This document shows, piece by piece, positions 36,601-48,044 of a stretch of 64,000 nt of DNA; within the stretch, counting starts at the first letter, position 1, and each line of letters starts with the position of its first letter. The DNA comes from Hydrangea macrophylla (taxonomy: Eukaryota > Streptophyta > Magnoliopsida > Cornales > Hydrangeaceae), in NCBI GenBank assembly GCA_033977485.1, contig CM066995.1, positions 51,893,162 to 51,957,161 on the forward strand, read 5' to 3'. The position numbers and the translations under genes are program-made. The notes under the pieces were generated by a model. That model was not told where the DNA came from. It saw only the letters and a list, made by a program, of their open reading frames with translations, and ran no database searches.

Positions 36601-38065
36601 CAAATATGATTTAAAAAAAAAAAATTTACACTAATTGAACATCCACATGCTACTGCAATAAGTTTCAGCTGTACATCAAAAGATAATCCCTCACTCTTTA
36701 GTTGTAATCTGTGAGCTACGAGGTTGGGCGTGAGAAAATCAAAGAAGCGGATGACTATAACTTGGAAATTATAAAACAACAAACACGTAGTACGTGTTTA
36801 CCTCACACTTCCTCTTCACCCCATCATTCATTTTCTATTACTATATTTTTTTAACCTGTTTGTGGGTTTCATTATTCTGGTGGATTGCACCAGTTTGCTG
36901 TCCGATACGGGGACATTACTATATTTGTCTGCTAATTGCAAAAGAAAGATAGAAGTCGGAGTGCTTCTAGAAATGAGAGTTTTTGGATGTATAGTTGCCA
37001 CTGGTATGTTTGATAACCCAATTAAGTGCTGAAAATGAAAATTTTTAGCACTTCCTCTTTTTCAGTGCAATTGATAACGTACCACTTAATTGAAAAAGCA
37101 GCCAAAAAATCACTGAAAACTTTAAGTGGAAAATCTCTACTGAAAATAATCACTGAATGCATTTTGTTTCAGTAGTTGAAGCACTATTTTCAGTATTGCA
37201 AATTTCAATAACTTAAAATTATCAGTACTTAAAATCCAGCACTTAATTTTCAGTTTTATCATACGCACCCTAAGTTCTTAGTAAGAGATAGCAGATTATG
37301 CATTTTTTTGAAGGACATGCGAGTTCCCTTCTTTCTTACTTTGATGAACACCATCTTTTCAACTCCGCATAATTTTAAATTATTGACTAGAATTTAGCTT
37401 GTAATCTCCATGAATGGGATCAAACCTTATTCTATGGTTGTGATCAAAGACGCAGTACCAAATGCACAGGAAGAATTTTAATTTCTTTGTTCAACTTTAT
37501 TTATTGTCCCTGATCCAAAAGTAATGTTTGCCTTCCCTTGGATATTCTGTTAAACGCTTATTTATTTGTTTGAATCAATCGAGAGGGGCGGCTGGAGAAT
37601 TCATCATATTGCCCCTATTTGACATTATTTTATCCTACCGATCAACAGGTAGTTTACATGGCCGTCGTTGGATCGTTCCCATTTAACTCTTTTCTGTCGG
37701 GAGTACTTTCTTGTGTAGGGACAGCTGTCCTTGCTGGTAAGCAGACTTAATTTTGATTGCTATACTTATAGGTGTATCGTTCCTATTATATTTTAGGAGA
37801 TTGGGTCTGATTGGTTTATTTTGCCTCAGTTTGTCTACGTATTCAAGTGAACAAAGAAAACAAGGAATTCAAGGTAAGGCTTTTGCACGAAGAACCCCCC
37901 CTCCGTTATTGTATTCTTTTTATAGCATTTTGCTGCCTAGGAAGTGGAAGGCAAGTAAATATAAAGGCTAGAAGCTAGAAATTCTACCCTGAATAGACAT
38001 GACTCCAGATTTGTATTTATTGATCCCTTCTTTTCCTACAATCATACTTAGCATACCGCAATGAG

Positions 38066-38146
<81 letters not shown>

Positions 38147-38285
38147 TCACTCTACGATACATTCGTTTTTATTAATTGACATCTCTTGCTTCAAATTGCA
38201 GGATTTACCACCAGAACGGGCTTTTGCTGATTTTCTTCTGTGCAATTTGGTGCTCCATTTGGTGATTATGAACTTCCTTGGTTAA
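33497..38285 (+). CDS. DAD1: DAD1, oligosaccharyltransferase subunit (5 exons)
   Basis: Encodes a 116-residue DAD1/Ost2 protein, the small multi-pass ER membrane subunit of the oligosaccharyltransferase that N-glycosylates nascent proteins; loss causes cell death, hence 'defender against death'. Exons: 33497-33583, 33716-33763, 37649-37736, 37830-37873, 38202-38285; all introns are GT-AG and phases fit. Landmarks are D-A-Q-A-L-F-H-S-L-R-S-A-Y in exon 1, the first membrane segment across exons 2-3, G-S-F-P-F-N-S-F-L-S-G-V-L-S-C in exon 3, N-K-E-N-K-E-F-K in exon 4, and D-L-P-P-E-R-A-F-A-D-F with the last membrane helix ending N-F-L-G-stop in exon 5. The length is that of the plant family (about 115). 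The reading is uninterrupted and no key residue is missing. Intron 2 (3.9 kb) is swollen by several MITEs; intron 3 is only 93 bp; intron 4 holds a 74-base (GA)n. A (GA)9 tract lies in the 5' UTR. Confidence 0.96.
33988..35938. mobile_element. PIF/Harbinger-like element in DAD1 intron 2
   Basis: The ends GGGCCTGTTTGGTTG and its inverted copy are flanked by TTA (33985-33987 and 35939-35941). The 3-bp TTA duplication and the GGGCCTGTTTGGTT ends are typical of PIF/Harbinger elements. It is 1.95 kb, of which 34573-35344 is a nested MITE. No transposase is visible, so it is nonautonomous. Contains a poly-G run (35626-35641). Confidence 0.8.
34573..35344. mobile_element. 772-bp MITE nested in the Harbinger-like element
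   Basis: The left end GGGGATTGCTATCATACTAC and right end, inverted, GGGGATTGATATCCTACAAC start a long imperfect TIR of nearly 50 bp (continuing ...GATAGCATTGTACAC). It lies inside a (TA)n tract, with TATATA on both sides, suggesting a TA target. No coding capacity. Confidence 0.75.
35942..36242. mobile_element. second Harbinger-like MITE, abutting the first
   Basis: The ends GGCTTTGTTTGGT and inverted GCTCTGTTTGGTT are flanked by TTA at 35939-35941 and 36243-36245. It shares the left TTA with the neighbouring element, so the two sit back to back with a single TTA between them. 301 bp, noncoding. Confidence 0.75.
37002..37270. mobile_element. MITE family A, copy 2, in DAD1 intron 2
   Basis: Aligns throughout with 23450-23731 (AATTAAGTGCTGAAAATGAAAA start, CAGTTTTATCATACGCACCC end). 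The TIR is TGGTATGTTTGATAA / GGGTGCGTATGATAA. The target duplication is not clear in this copy. Confidence 0.75.
38070..38143 (+). repeat. (GA)37 microsatellite in DAD1 intron 4
   Basis: An uninterrupted dinucleotide run of about 74 bases, 58 bases before the last exon's acceptor. Both strands read as open Arg-Glu or Ser-Leu frames, which are not genes. Confidence 0.95.
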
Positions 38286-39022
38286 ATAGGGTCCACATGG
38301 CTCTTATGAGTGTTCTTTTCTAGAAATTTGATGGTCGAGATATATTGAAATTGTGCATGCCATTAATGTGCCTTTCTCGGTAAGGTTTTTAGCTTGTCGA
38401 TTGAAGTTTTCTACAATTGCAGAACTTTGGATTGCTGATACATGTAGCGTAACTCATACTGCTGCTTCTTGATTCCATTTTCATTTGAAAAGGGATTTTC
38501 CTTAGCTGATTCTATCACAAATGTATTCTGTCGTGTGAATAGATGTGATGGAAACTTAAAAGAGGTCGTGGTATTCTTACATTATCTAGGCCCTGGTTGG
38601 GATTTCATAAAATTTGGGCCATGTTCAGTGCTTTTCTTATTTTCAAGCTAGTTTTAAAAAACCAGTGTTGTGATGGTTGCCGATTTCAGACGAGGCATCA
38701 ACTTCCTATACAAAGGGCCTCTACCAAACAAAAGATTTTTGTGGATGACTATGTCACAGGGAAAAGAGGTGAGTTGATGAAAGAGACCAAGGTCTACTGA
38801 GTATGTTTTTCAAGTTATAACGTCTGTGTTCAAGGCTTGAATCTGATTATTGAACTGACATATTAGAATTTACAAATGGGTTAGGAATGACATTTATTAG
38901 AACAAACTCACCCCTGAATCGTGTCAAGAAATGATAGTTTTGGGGTGAGTTTGTTCAGTTTTAAAGTTTATGGGGTGTTAGTGAAAAGCAGTCATAGTTC
39001 AGGGAGTATTATTGTAATTTAC

Positions 39023-39055
<33 letters not shown>

Positions 39056-39200
39056 CATCCTCCATCATCTTCACGGAATCCTCTTCATTCTGCAGCATGC
39101 AAAAAGGTGCCCCCGTAATTGATGACATCGAAACTTATTGGTTGTCGATCTTAGGCCACCTCCCTCACTTAAAGTTGCCATACCCATGGTATCAGAAATT
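38286..39200. other. DAD1 3' flank and intergenic DNA
   Basis: The 3' UTR of DAD1 should lie in the first few hundred bases, but no polyadenylation signal can be placed firmly. An A-run occupies about 39033-39054. No gene is seen. Confidence 0.5.
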
Positions 39201-39346
39201 ATTGAGCAATGACTTTTGTCCAGTGGAAAGGTTGCACCATATCATACTTATTACGAGGGTTCGAACCTTGTCCTCCTCTCCCGGGTCTCGGTACTTAAGT
39301 CTTTACACGAGACTACTACATCAAATGATAATAAATAAATAAATAA
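39201..39346 (+). mobile_element. probable tRNA-derived SINE
   Basis: An A-box-like TGTCCAGTGGAAAGG (about 39218) and a B-box GGGTTCGAACC (about 39258) are spaced as in a Pol III internal promoter. They are followed by about 60 bases of body and an (ATAA/AATA)n tail (39328-39346). I could not delimit target duplications. The alternative is an old tRNA pseudogene. Confidence 0.45.
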
Positions 39347-41230
39347 CTATAGATTCAGTATCAAATTAGCACAATGCAATCAACTGCTTACCCATGCGAG
39401 CGAGTAGTTTCACAAATTCGATACGATTTACATTGTAAACAAACCACCACACCTGGTGAAAATTCACACACAAATTGTTATAACATGTTAGATCATCTTC
39501 AATGGGCATGTTATACTTCATGCTATTGGCAAATTATAACACGACATTCAAAAACCCTTCTCCAATGGTATGCCAAATTATAGCAATGCCATATCTTTTG
39601 CCAAATTTGGCATGACTTTTGGCATTGCTATATTATGGCATGACATTTGGTACATCGTTGGAGTTGTATTTTTGGGGGGCTATACTATAATTTGGTATGT
39701 CAACAAGATAATATCTTAACTTTTTCTAATATAAAGAAAGGAATAACATTTCATTTAGCATGTACTATTGGAGCATATATGTTAAAATATAACTTTGTGA
39801 CCCGAAGAAAATAGCATTTAGCATTGGATATGCTCTTATAGGAACATTGATAGTAGTACACTAAAAAATGTGTAATGTGTTTATTTTGTAAAATTTCACA
39901 AACAATCTTTATGCATCCCACTTCGCTTGGTTTTAACGAATTCGAAACTTTAGAAACAAGAAATAACAAATATATGAACAATCTCAAATCAGTGTATTTG
40001 TAAAATTTATCAACTCAACGATACAATTATCTGAACATTTATACTTGCAAACAACAATTAAAAAAATGACGAAATCGTAATAAATAAATAAATAAATAAA
40101 TAAATAAAATAAAAAAATACAAAAAAAAAAAAAAAAAAAAGCAACTCGCATTTTAAATTTAACAAACATTTTAAACTGCAGCTTTAGGATACAAAAAAAC
40201 ACACGAAAATTGCAATCACTGATATCAATCGATAATATGAACACTTTCGTTTTGGGTCAGTTGAATAGAAACTGCTTTTAACGAAATAAACTCTAAACTT
40301 CAAAATACTTTCTGCTATGTTTTCTTCAAGCTGTTTTATTCGTTGATCGATCAGCTTCGTCAAAAACCTTCTGGTATTGTTCTTACTGAATCTTTGTTTA
40401 CGCTAATTCGAAACTGCTTACTTTCATTTCAAATCAATTGTTCATTCCATTATCAAAGTAATTTTTTTAAGGGTTAATTAGTCTTAGGTTCTAATTTAGA
40501 TACTTTTTAAGTGATAGGCCCAACCGTAATTTAGGATACTGAATGGTCAAAAAGAATTTATTGGACAAAATTAACCTTGGCAATGAAAGCACGCTCGCAC
40601 ACACACTACATAACTTGACAGTATACATAAATTTTGTTAACAGTTTTGTTTTGTTTTGTCAAACTTTAAAGGAATATTTATAGTTCAGTCAACTGTTTGT
40701 AAAAAATTTAAAAGTTAGTCTACTACTTTCTTAAAATTAAAAAAAAAATGTCAATAATAATTAAAAAAAAAAATTTAAAATGATCAACAAAATTAATTAC
40801 ACAAAAAAAAAAAGACAACTTTTAAATAGTTATTCTATGTTTTAGGCTACTTTATATTTTTAGCATTGTAAACTTACACCAAAACGTTAAAATGATTGCT
40901 CTCATTATTGTGAAGACTTACTCTCAAGGTTGTGAAGAGTTGTACCTGACTTGGAAACAAGTTGCTCTCTGTGTTTTGAAGAGTTGCTCCTAACGTTATA
41001 AAGAGTTGCTCCAAAACGTCATATTGATGACTTGTAAATTTTTTTTTTTTTTTGAAGTTGATATTTTTTTTTCGAAAATAAAAGGAGCACATTCATTGTG
41101 TGCAATCACTCACACCAAATTTCCTACATTGTTTTACAAACTTCAAAAATCCATAACTTTCAATCCAGAAATCATTTTTTTTTTTGTAAAATTATATTTT
41201 CAGAATCTATTCGACAAAAAAAAAAAAAAA
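39347..41230. other. intergenic AT-rich DNA
   Basis: No genes seen. It includes a MITE-like block with repeated TTTGGCATGAC/CAAATTATAGCAATGCC words (39490-39690), (AAAT)n with poly-A (40080-40140) and several oligo-A/T runs. Confidence 0.55.
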
Positions 41231-41830
41231 AGTTATGTGAAATTTCATACAACCTTTTTATGTGAAATTTCACACAACTATTTATGTGAACTTTCACACA
41301 ACTTTTTATGTGAAATCCACACGACTATTTATGTAAAATTTCACACAGCTTTTTTATGTCTAGAAAAAAATTTGTGAAATGTCAAACAACTATTTTATAA
41401 AAACTTTTTTATGTGAAATTTCACACAACTATTTATGTAAAATTTCGCATAACTATTTACGTGAAATTTGTGAAAGTAAAAAAGTTATGTAAAATTTCAC
41501 ACAGCTAGCTATGTGAAATGTGTTGGAAAAAATAAAAAAAATTGTGAAATTTCGCACGACTATTTTCAGTGTAAAATTTCATTTCAGAAAGATAACAGAG
41601 TATTATAAGATGGAGAGAGTGGTCTCGCTGTTTCTCTAGAAAAAGTTATGTGAAATTTCACAGTCTTTTTCATGTTAAAAAAAGACTATAAAATTTCACA
41701 TAACTAGTTTATGCGAAATTTGTGAAAAGAAAAAAGTCATGAAAAAAAATTTGTGAAAAATTTCACGTAAACTGTGAAAAAGAGTTATAAAATTTCACAT
41801 AAAGATATAAAAACCTCAGGTGACCATATA
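41231..41830. repeat. array of GTGAAATTTCAC palindromes
   Basis: About twenty imperfect units with the core ATGTGAAATTTCACACAACT, spaced roughly 20-25 bases in the denser left half and more loosely to the right. The 12-base core is a perfect palindrome. One unit changes to GTGAACTTTCAC and others lose one arm. The short open frame through the first units is a by-product. It looks like a local satellite; no source element recognised. Confidence 0.75.
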
Positions 41831-42445
41831 GGATCACAAGCAATCAAATTTCCACATTGAGTGTTCTTTAGTTCATATCTTATCAATTGTCTCTGATCGG
41901 TATCGGTCTCATTCTGATGCAAAATTGGCGACGCCTCTCAACTCCATGATGGATTCGATGGTGGTTTGGGCCCTGATATTTACATTTCTTACCAAATGAC
42001 TAGGTGTGTATATACATATATATGTATGTATATATAAATTTCACAACTTCTTAAAGTTAGTTATATAAATTTCGCACTATAAGCAAAGCATAAAACCTTT
42101 TCCTAAACAAAGCCTAAAATCAAACCCACTTTGATTAACCATGACAATTTCACCTCCATGTTCATCTGAGCAATTTTTCATTGATAGGGAATGGACAAAT
42201 CCAATTACGAAAATGGAGACTCATTTAGACGCCGAAAAAAATGCAATTTTGCACCGAAACTCAAATCTCTACCACCAGACACCGTCATCTTTTCCGATCA
42301 CACAGATTTAGATGCAAGAGTCCAGCCAAAGCTTCATTTTTTGATCATCTTCTCACCGCCTCGTCATATCGGAGTGGAATCTGCCATCGTCTCCGGCCAC
42401 TGCCTCCTTTTCCAGTTACCATCTCACCCCTTGTCTCTCCTCTTG

Positions 42446-42483
<38 letters not shown>

Positions 42484-42894
42484 GTTGTAAGTATGCCAAA
42501 ATTTTGGGGGTGGGGGTATTTTGGTCCCTAAAACAATCTTAAAAATGGGTTAAAGGAGTTGAAAAGGTAAAGTTCCACTAATAGTGGAGTTTTGAGTAAA
42601 ACAAAAAACGGGATGAAGTTTTAACTTGTATAATAAAAGTCGATTTGAAAAACTATATTGACTGATTGTGATCTCATTCTAAAATGGAAACGAATCAAAT
42701 AATGCTAAAATTTCAAACAAATGATGTTTTCACGTAGTTTCACACTTGGTTTTCAATCCCAAGATTGTAGGAATAAGTATTAAGGAAAAACAAACTGTCC
42801 CAAAAAATCGATTTTCTTTTGGATACTGTATATTTTGCGAATGCAAGGACTTTTTGGCTGAACATCTTATTTTTGGTTCTTTAAACTTTTAGAG

Positions 42895-42984
42895 TGTGTA
42901 TAACAATCCAATTAAGTGCAGAAAATGAAACTTTTCAGCATTTATTCTTTTTCAATGCGTTTGATAATGTACCACTTAATTAGA
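42895..42984. mobile_element. MITE family A, fragment
   Basis: The left third of the MITE (GTGTGTATAACAATCCAATTAAGTGC... to ACCACTTAATTA) is cut off where a GC-rich sequence begins. Confidence 0.6.
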
Positions 42985-43169
42985 GGTGTCAATCGGGTCG
43001 GGCCGGGATCAGTCAAAGGGGCCCAACCAGACTTTTGGGCCGGGACGGGCCGGGCTTCACCTAACACTAGGCCAAGCTTGGGAGGGGAGGGGGTGTCCGC
43101 TCCGGACCGGTGGCCTAGGCCTACTAGGGTCGGCCCAGGCTTCAGGCTAGGGGGCAGGCTAGGGACCAG
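42985..43169. mobile_element. GC-rich end of a hAT-like element, fragment
   Basis: Starts AGGTGTCAATCGGGTCGGGCC and consists of GGGCC/GGCCC words, typical of the subterminal repeats of some plant hAT elements. It is bounded by the MITE fragment and the Tekay-like LTR. Class inferred from composition only. Confidence 0.4.
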
Positions 43170-43720
43170 TGTATTACATTGAGTTTTTGGATTATATAAA
43201 TAATACATAAGTTTCTATATACTTCCTTTGATCATACTTAAAGTTTCACTTTCGATCGATCGAACCTCTTTCAAGCAATCGAGAATTTCAGAGTTCAAGC
43301 GATTTAACCATGTTCAATCGATCAAAATCCTAACGAACTGAATTTATGACGTGGTCCCTACTTCGATCGATCAAACCCCACTTCAATTGATCAAAACAGG
43401 CCAATCTGCTCTCGATCGATCGAAGAACCTTCAATCAATCGAACTCATCTGGATATTTCATTTCAGTTCGTGTGCTGGATTGCCACCTACACCCCCTCTT
43501 CTCTATATATACATTGTGCTCGTGTGTTTGTGTGTGTTTGTAGAACCAGAGGTGGGAGGAGATATATATTATTATATACACACTCATGTATACATATATA
43601 AATACATACACATATGGTATATATATACATATTCTGTGAAAGAGAAAAAGAAGCAGAGAAGAATAAGAAGGAGAAGACGAAGACAAAAGAGAAGGAGACA
43701 GAGAGAGTGAGAGATAATGC

Positions 43721-43760
<40 letters not shown>

Positions 43761-44547
43761 CACCATTGGAGGTCATTGAAGCTTTGGAATTTCCAAATGC
43801 GCCTTATGATCTTTCGGCGAGTTCCAAACTCACTCAATAGCATTAGTGTAATGTTTTACAAGTTTTTGTACATTTAATGAGGACCTAAATACGCCCTAGC
43901 ATATTTAGACGTTCACTGCTTGAATCTGGAGAAGACGACTTTCGAGCGATCGAACGCGGTTCAATCGATTGAACACACTGAGTCTCAATCGATCGAAATG
44001 ACTTCAATAGATCGAGACCACCTTCACTTCAATCGATCGAGAATACTTCAATCGATCGAACTTCACTTTCTTCAATCGATCGAAATGACTTCAATCGACC
44101 GAACCTTAATAGAACTTGGATGTTTCCTTTAAGTTTATAATTCATAATGCTTAGCTATTTATTTGATGTTCCATATGTCTATTATGTGATATTATGGATT
44201 TACGGAGATAATGGGATACGATAATGAGATTGAGATAACATGGTGAGTGATGTAGTAGGGGTTCAAAAATGGTGGTAATGATACGACGCGATAATGAGAT
44301 AAGGTTTGAGATATAATGATGGGTAACATGGATAACCTAGTGATTGAGTCAGTGGGGTATTGGTTTCTTTCAAAGTGGTGTTTAGTTGAGCGGATGATTC
44401 GCTCAGGTTAAATCCGATAAGCTAGTCATAAGGATTTAACCAAGATCGTGGAAGCTATGGGTGCACAGTACTCGCAAGGTTTCTTAAAAGTGGTGAAAAG
44501 TAAGAGTTCTTAAAAGCGATGAACAAGAGTATTGGCACGCCCATAAT

Positions 44548-45882
44548 TGTTGGCCCAAAAGTGGAAACCTTAGAGGGGGGGTGAATAAGGTTTTAGCGGA
44601 AATTAACCTTTTAAAACAAATTGCAAATTAAAACACAATCACAAGCAATTTAGTAAAGAGAGAAGGGAAGAGATACTTGCAAACCGAATTTTCAAGTGGT
44701 TCGGCAATCGCACCCCGCGGCCTACGTCCACCCCTCAAGAACACCTCTTGAGGATTCCTTAATCCGATCTACTTACGGGTGTAGACCAAACCGTTTTCCG
44801 GAGCACTTACGGGTGTGCACCAAACCGTTACAAGAGCCTATGATCTCTCCCAAAGAAGAACTCCTCTTCTTTGCACACAAGGGTTACTAACCCTCAACCT
44901 TTACAAATTGATTGAATACAAATTGATAACTCTCTCTCTAGAGTGGATAATACAATTAAAAGCTCACTACAATTCACTCTCTCAAAGATTACAATTGAAA
45001 GCTAGAGCAAATTGATAAACTCACACAACTAGGGCTCAATTGTGAATGATTTAGAATCAACAAGTTGTGTGATTGAAAAATGATGTTTTCCAATTGATTG
45101 ATTAACATGAAATGGTGTGGGAAAACATATATTTATAGGCCAAGAAAGATTATAGCTGTTGGTGGCAAGTTTGGTAAATAAAAGCTCCTTTAAAAACTAG
45201 CCGTTATGCCTTTCCAGGTCGATTCAGTCAACTGGAACATGAACCAGTCGACTGCCCCTTAAAGCAGTCGACTGAGACGTGTTTACAGAGGGTTTTATTT
45301 TCATTCTGCACAGTTCGGTCTACTGCATCGGGCCTTCAGTCGACTGCCCCTCCCTGTTTGGCAGACTGACACATCTCCACTAAAATGGCCATATCTCCCT
45401 CTACAAAAATCGGATTTGCGATCCGTTTGATGTTTTGGAAACTAGATTCAAATACCTTTCCAACCATATAAAACTCAACATCTAATTATTTTCCAATTGG
45501 TTGGGGCATTGCTTTAAAGATGATCCATTTAAAATTTATTTCCAAAACTTTAACTTTTAGCATTTGTTTGAGCCCCTAAGAGTGTGAGATCAAGATGCCT
45601 TACAATGATGGTCCTAGACTTCAACCAAGGATGAAATATCTTCAAGACTTCAAGCTTGATCCTTGTTGAGCTCCTTGTAATCTTGATCTACACCAATTGA
45701 ATCTCATGCACACAAAGATGTTAAAACATTGATACAAAATTAATACATGAGATTATATATGAGCATGAAAATGACTATGATAATAACGAAGAATGAATCA
45801 ATATGAATCATGTAATTATCATAGCATATTTGACATCATCAAAACATAATTAAATATGCCTTAATAAACCTTAAGGCTAACA
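44548..45882 (-). mobile_element. solo-LTR-like insertion with CAGTCGACTG cluster
   Basis: A 1.33-kb insertion in the plus-strand Tekay-like LTR. The edges TGTTGGCC and GGCTAACA are inverted repeats of LTR type. The target duplication is not exact (ATTGT/TTTGT). The AGAGGGGGGGTGAATAAGG start is common to a widespread plant LTR family that I cannot name. Read leftwards it has a TATA box (CCTATAAATATATG, 45140-45127), with a cluster of CAGTCGACTG palindromes upstream (45223-45350). Confidence 0.65.
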
Positions 45883-46355
45883 GTTTGTATCTGCCAGAGC
45901 TATGTATGCACCATACTCACAAGTATTCTTAAAAGCGGTGAATAGTGATAGTTCTCAAAAGTGGTGAACAAGAGTATGTGTACGTCCATAGACTAGTTGT
46001 TATATTGGAACGATGTATAGTGTTCGCAAAAGTTCTTAAAAGCGGTGAACAATAAGAGTTCATAAAAGCGGTGAACAAGAGCACTAGTATGTCGTGATGA
46101 TATAATCAGTTTGGTATAGTCAGTCAGGATTGGTACAGTCAGTCTTAAGTTTGGAGACGATAAGAATCGGATAATGTGGGGTCTGAATAAAAGAGGAAAG
46201 ATATTATAAGTATCACTACTTTATATCGTACATAAACTGGTAAGGACTTTATACCTATGATACTGTGGGAGTTTCTATTCACTCAGTTGCAATAAGCTGA
46301 CGGCGTTTATGCCTAGACATTCCCCGTCCAGACTATCCTGTCCCTATTAATGCAG

Positions 46356-46479
46356 GTGATGAAGCCTACGATGATGGCTACTACTCGGGGTTGGATTATG
46401 CAGAGGGTGACCCCACTAATGACTGACTGTTATGTCGGGAAAGATTATTACGCTGATGATTACCCTTACGCCAGCTAGA
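46356..46479 (+). pseudogene. LTR exon with Tyr-rich frame, plus-strand copy
   Basis: After the acceptor CTATTAATGCAG (46355) the frame encodes a Gly/Asp/Tyr-rich stretch. It has a 4-base TGAC duplication and stop near 46428, then resumes in the shifted frame and ends Y-Y-A-D-D-Y-P-Y-A-S-stop (TAG 46477-46479). Its third-position differences from copies A and C support coding in the ancestor. Confidence 0.5.
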
Positions 46480-46767
46480 GATGAAGAAGTTATATCTAGT
46501 TTACTTTTCTGTTATCTCTGTCGAATTTTATTTATAGTGGGTACTTGGGCATATGTTATTTCCAGACCTGTTGTAATCCTGAAGACCACTCTGATATTGT
46601 AATTGATAGAATCGTCATGATATATTCAGTTGTTTATTGTTACTTCTAGTTGACTAGTACTGTGTGGTGTGAATAATTAGTGACATTCACCCGTCATTCC
46701 CTATGGACCCAAAAAGAAAATTTATTTTTCTCTATTTTTGCTGCTCCGGGGCGTGACAAGAATTTTT

Positions 46768-47005
46768 TGGTATTAAAGCTCTAGGTTGTGATACTTTCGC
46801 TCACTAACGATTCCACACCATCTTGTCCTAGTATTTTAAAATTTCCTGAGATGAGAGATATGATAAGATAAGTTCGTCCTCCTAACGATGGATAGTTTCC
46901 TTTGTAGGTTAGCATAGATCCAGACTTTCACCTATTTGTGAATGATTCTTTTGGCAGACATGTTATTCATGGAGACACATTAGAGCCAGCTGACAAACAC
47001 TGAAT
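46768..47005 (+). pseudogene. primer-binding site, leader and start of the extra ORF, truncated
   Basis: TGGTATTAAAGCT (46768-46780) is a decayed initiator-tRNA-Met site. After a short leader, 46927-47003 encodes D-P-D-F-H-x-F-V then H-V-I-H-G-D-T-L-E-P-A-D, matching residues 6-32 of the extra ORF at 55748-54768; its start codon is ATA. The element ends abruptly at about 47005. Confidence 0.7.
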
Positions 47006-47349
47006 ATTGCACATTCATGTGCCAATATAATAGACATAATGCTCATTTAATTCCCCAAATCCTTAGTTTTACATGCATATTTGAATTAATATAATTTAAT
47101 GATGATGTCACTCAAATGCGTGTAATTATGTATTTTTACATATTTTATATATTTAGGTAAAAATGAAGTGAAATAAAGGGAAGGAAAGAAGTAGCAATCA
47201 CACCATAGTATATCTCATATGTTAGTCAAACAATAACACTACGGAGACCCACTGAATCACCCTCCAAATGACCCACAAGGGCTTCTTAGCAAATTTTCAA
47301 ACTATTGCTGGGACCCACTACAAAGTCACCCTCAAATCCCTCAAATCCC

Positions 47350-47544
47350 TAAAAAAAAATTCCCTCCAAAACAAAATCAGTCCCCCTCCCCCCCAAATCA
47401 CACGAATAGTCAACCCCAGCCCCCTCTCTGCTTGTCCCAAGCTCCCACCCCTCCCCTCCCCTCCCGTCGACGGCTGCCTGAATCCGGCGCCGGATTATCG
47501 CCAGCAATTGGTCGGAGCTTCCCGTCGCCGGTGGAACAAAGTGG
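47350..47544 (+). other. putative noncoding exon 1 of the Cauli_VI-domain gene
   Basis: A GC-rich, low-repeat stretch unlike the neighbouring transposons ends GTGG|GTAAGT (47544/47545), a strong plant 5' splice site followed by a pyrimidine-rich intron start. The same single-copy-looking DNA resumes at 58112 after the transposon, and a 3' splice site TTATCGCAG|GT lies at 59716 just before the start codon of the coding exon. The upstream frame from ATG 47268 would enter exon 2 in the wrong frame and stop, so exon 1 is read as 5' UTR. Start of transcription not determined. Confidence 0.5.
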
Positions 47545-47617
47545 GTAAGTCTTCTCTCTCTCTCTCTCCCCCCTTTCTTCATCTTGTCTCTCTATGTTGA
47601 CAAACCAAAAAAACCGA

Positions 47618-47657
<40 letters not shown>

Positions 47658-47943
47658 ACGCCCCGGAACAGCATAAATAGAGAAAAATAAATTTCCTTTA
47701 TGGGTCCATAGGGAATGACAAGTGAAAGTCACTGATATCCACACCACACAGTACTAGTCCACAAGAACAACAGGAACAGTAAACCACTGAAATAAAAACA
47801 GTTCTATCTATTACAATCATCAGAGTATGGTCCACATGATCACAACAGGTCTGGAGACAATATATGCCCAAGTACCCGTTAAACTACAAAGTACAACAGT
47901 AAAAGAAAAGTAGTAATATAAACTACTATCTATCTTCAGGTCT

Positions 47944-48044
47944 TCAGCTAGCGTACGGATAGGCGTCAGCATAACTGGCATCAGTGGGGTCATTCTCCAC
48001 GTAACTCCCTTCAGGGTAATCGTTATCGCCATAAGTTCCGTCAT
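47944..48044 (-). other. putative LTR exon with acidic Tyr-rich frame, copy A (3' LTR)
   Basis: Acceptor TCCTTTACAATGCAG (48045), then 33 codons rich in Asp, Tyr and Glu ending S-Y-A-D-A-Y-P-Y-A-S-stop (TGA 47946-47944). The donor would be the GTGAGT at 49200, giving a 1,156-base intron. The same segment is at 56198-56298 in the 5' LTR. Comparison with copies C, B and the plus-strand copy shows a common frame, phase and terminus. A longer 76-codon frame on the same strand overlaps it but is not preserved in the other copies. Confidence 0.5.

Larger units (their letters stand above)
43170..46758 (+). repeat. 5' LTR of truncated plus-strand Tekay-like copy
   Basis: It starts TGTATTACA (decayed TGTAATACC) and ends CTCCGGGGCGTGACA. 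Without the nested insertion (44548-45882) it is about 2.25 kb. It has a palindrome cluster (43250-43445), TATA box (43502-43510), (GA)n tract and donor hairpin GCGAGTTCCAAACTCAC (43817-43833; GT decayed to GC). A second cluster (43938-44105), GTTCTTAAAAGCGGTGAAC minirepeats and an LTR exon (46356-46479) complete the layout. Confidence 0.85.

Noticed and set aside
41006..41377. 123-codon ORF
   Set aside because: Consists of oligo-T and the GTGAAATTTCAC array; no protein features.
47268..47544. Coding first exon from ATG 47268
   Set aside because: Its phase does not fit the frame of the coding exon at 59726 and gives a stop soon after the junction.
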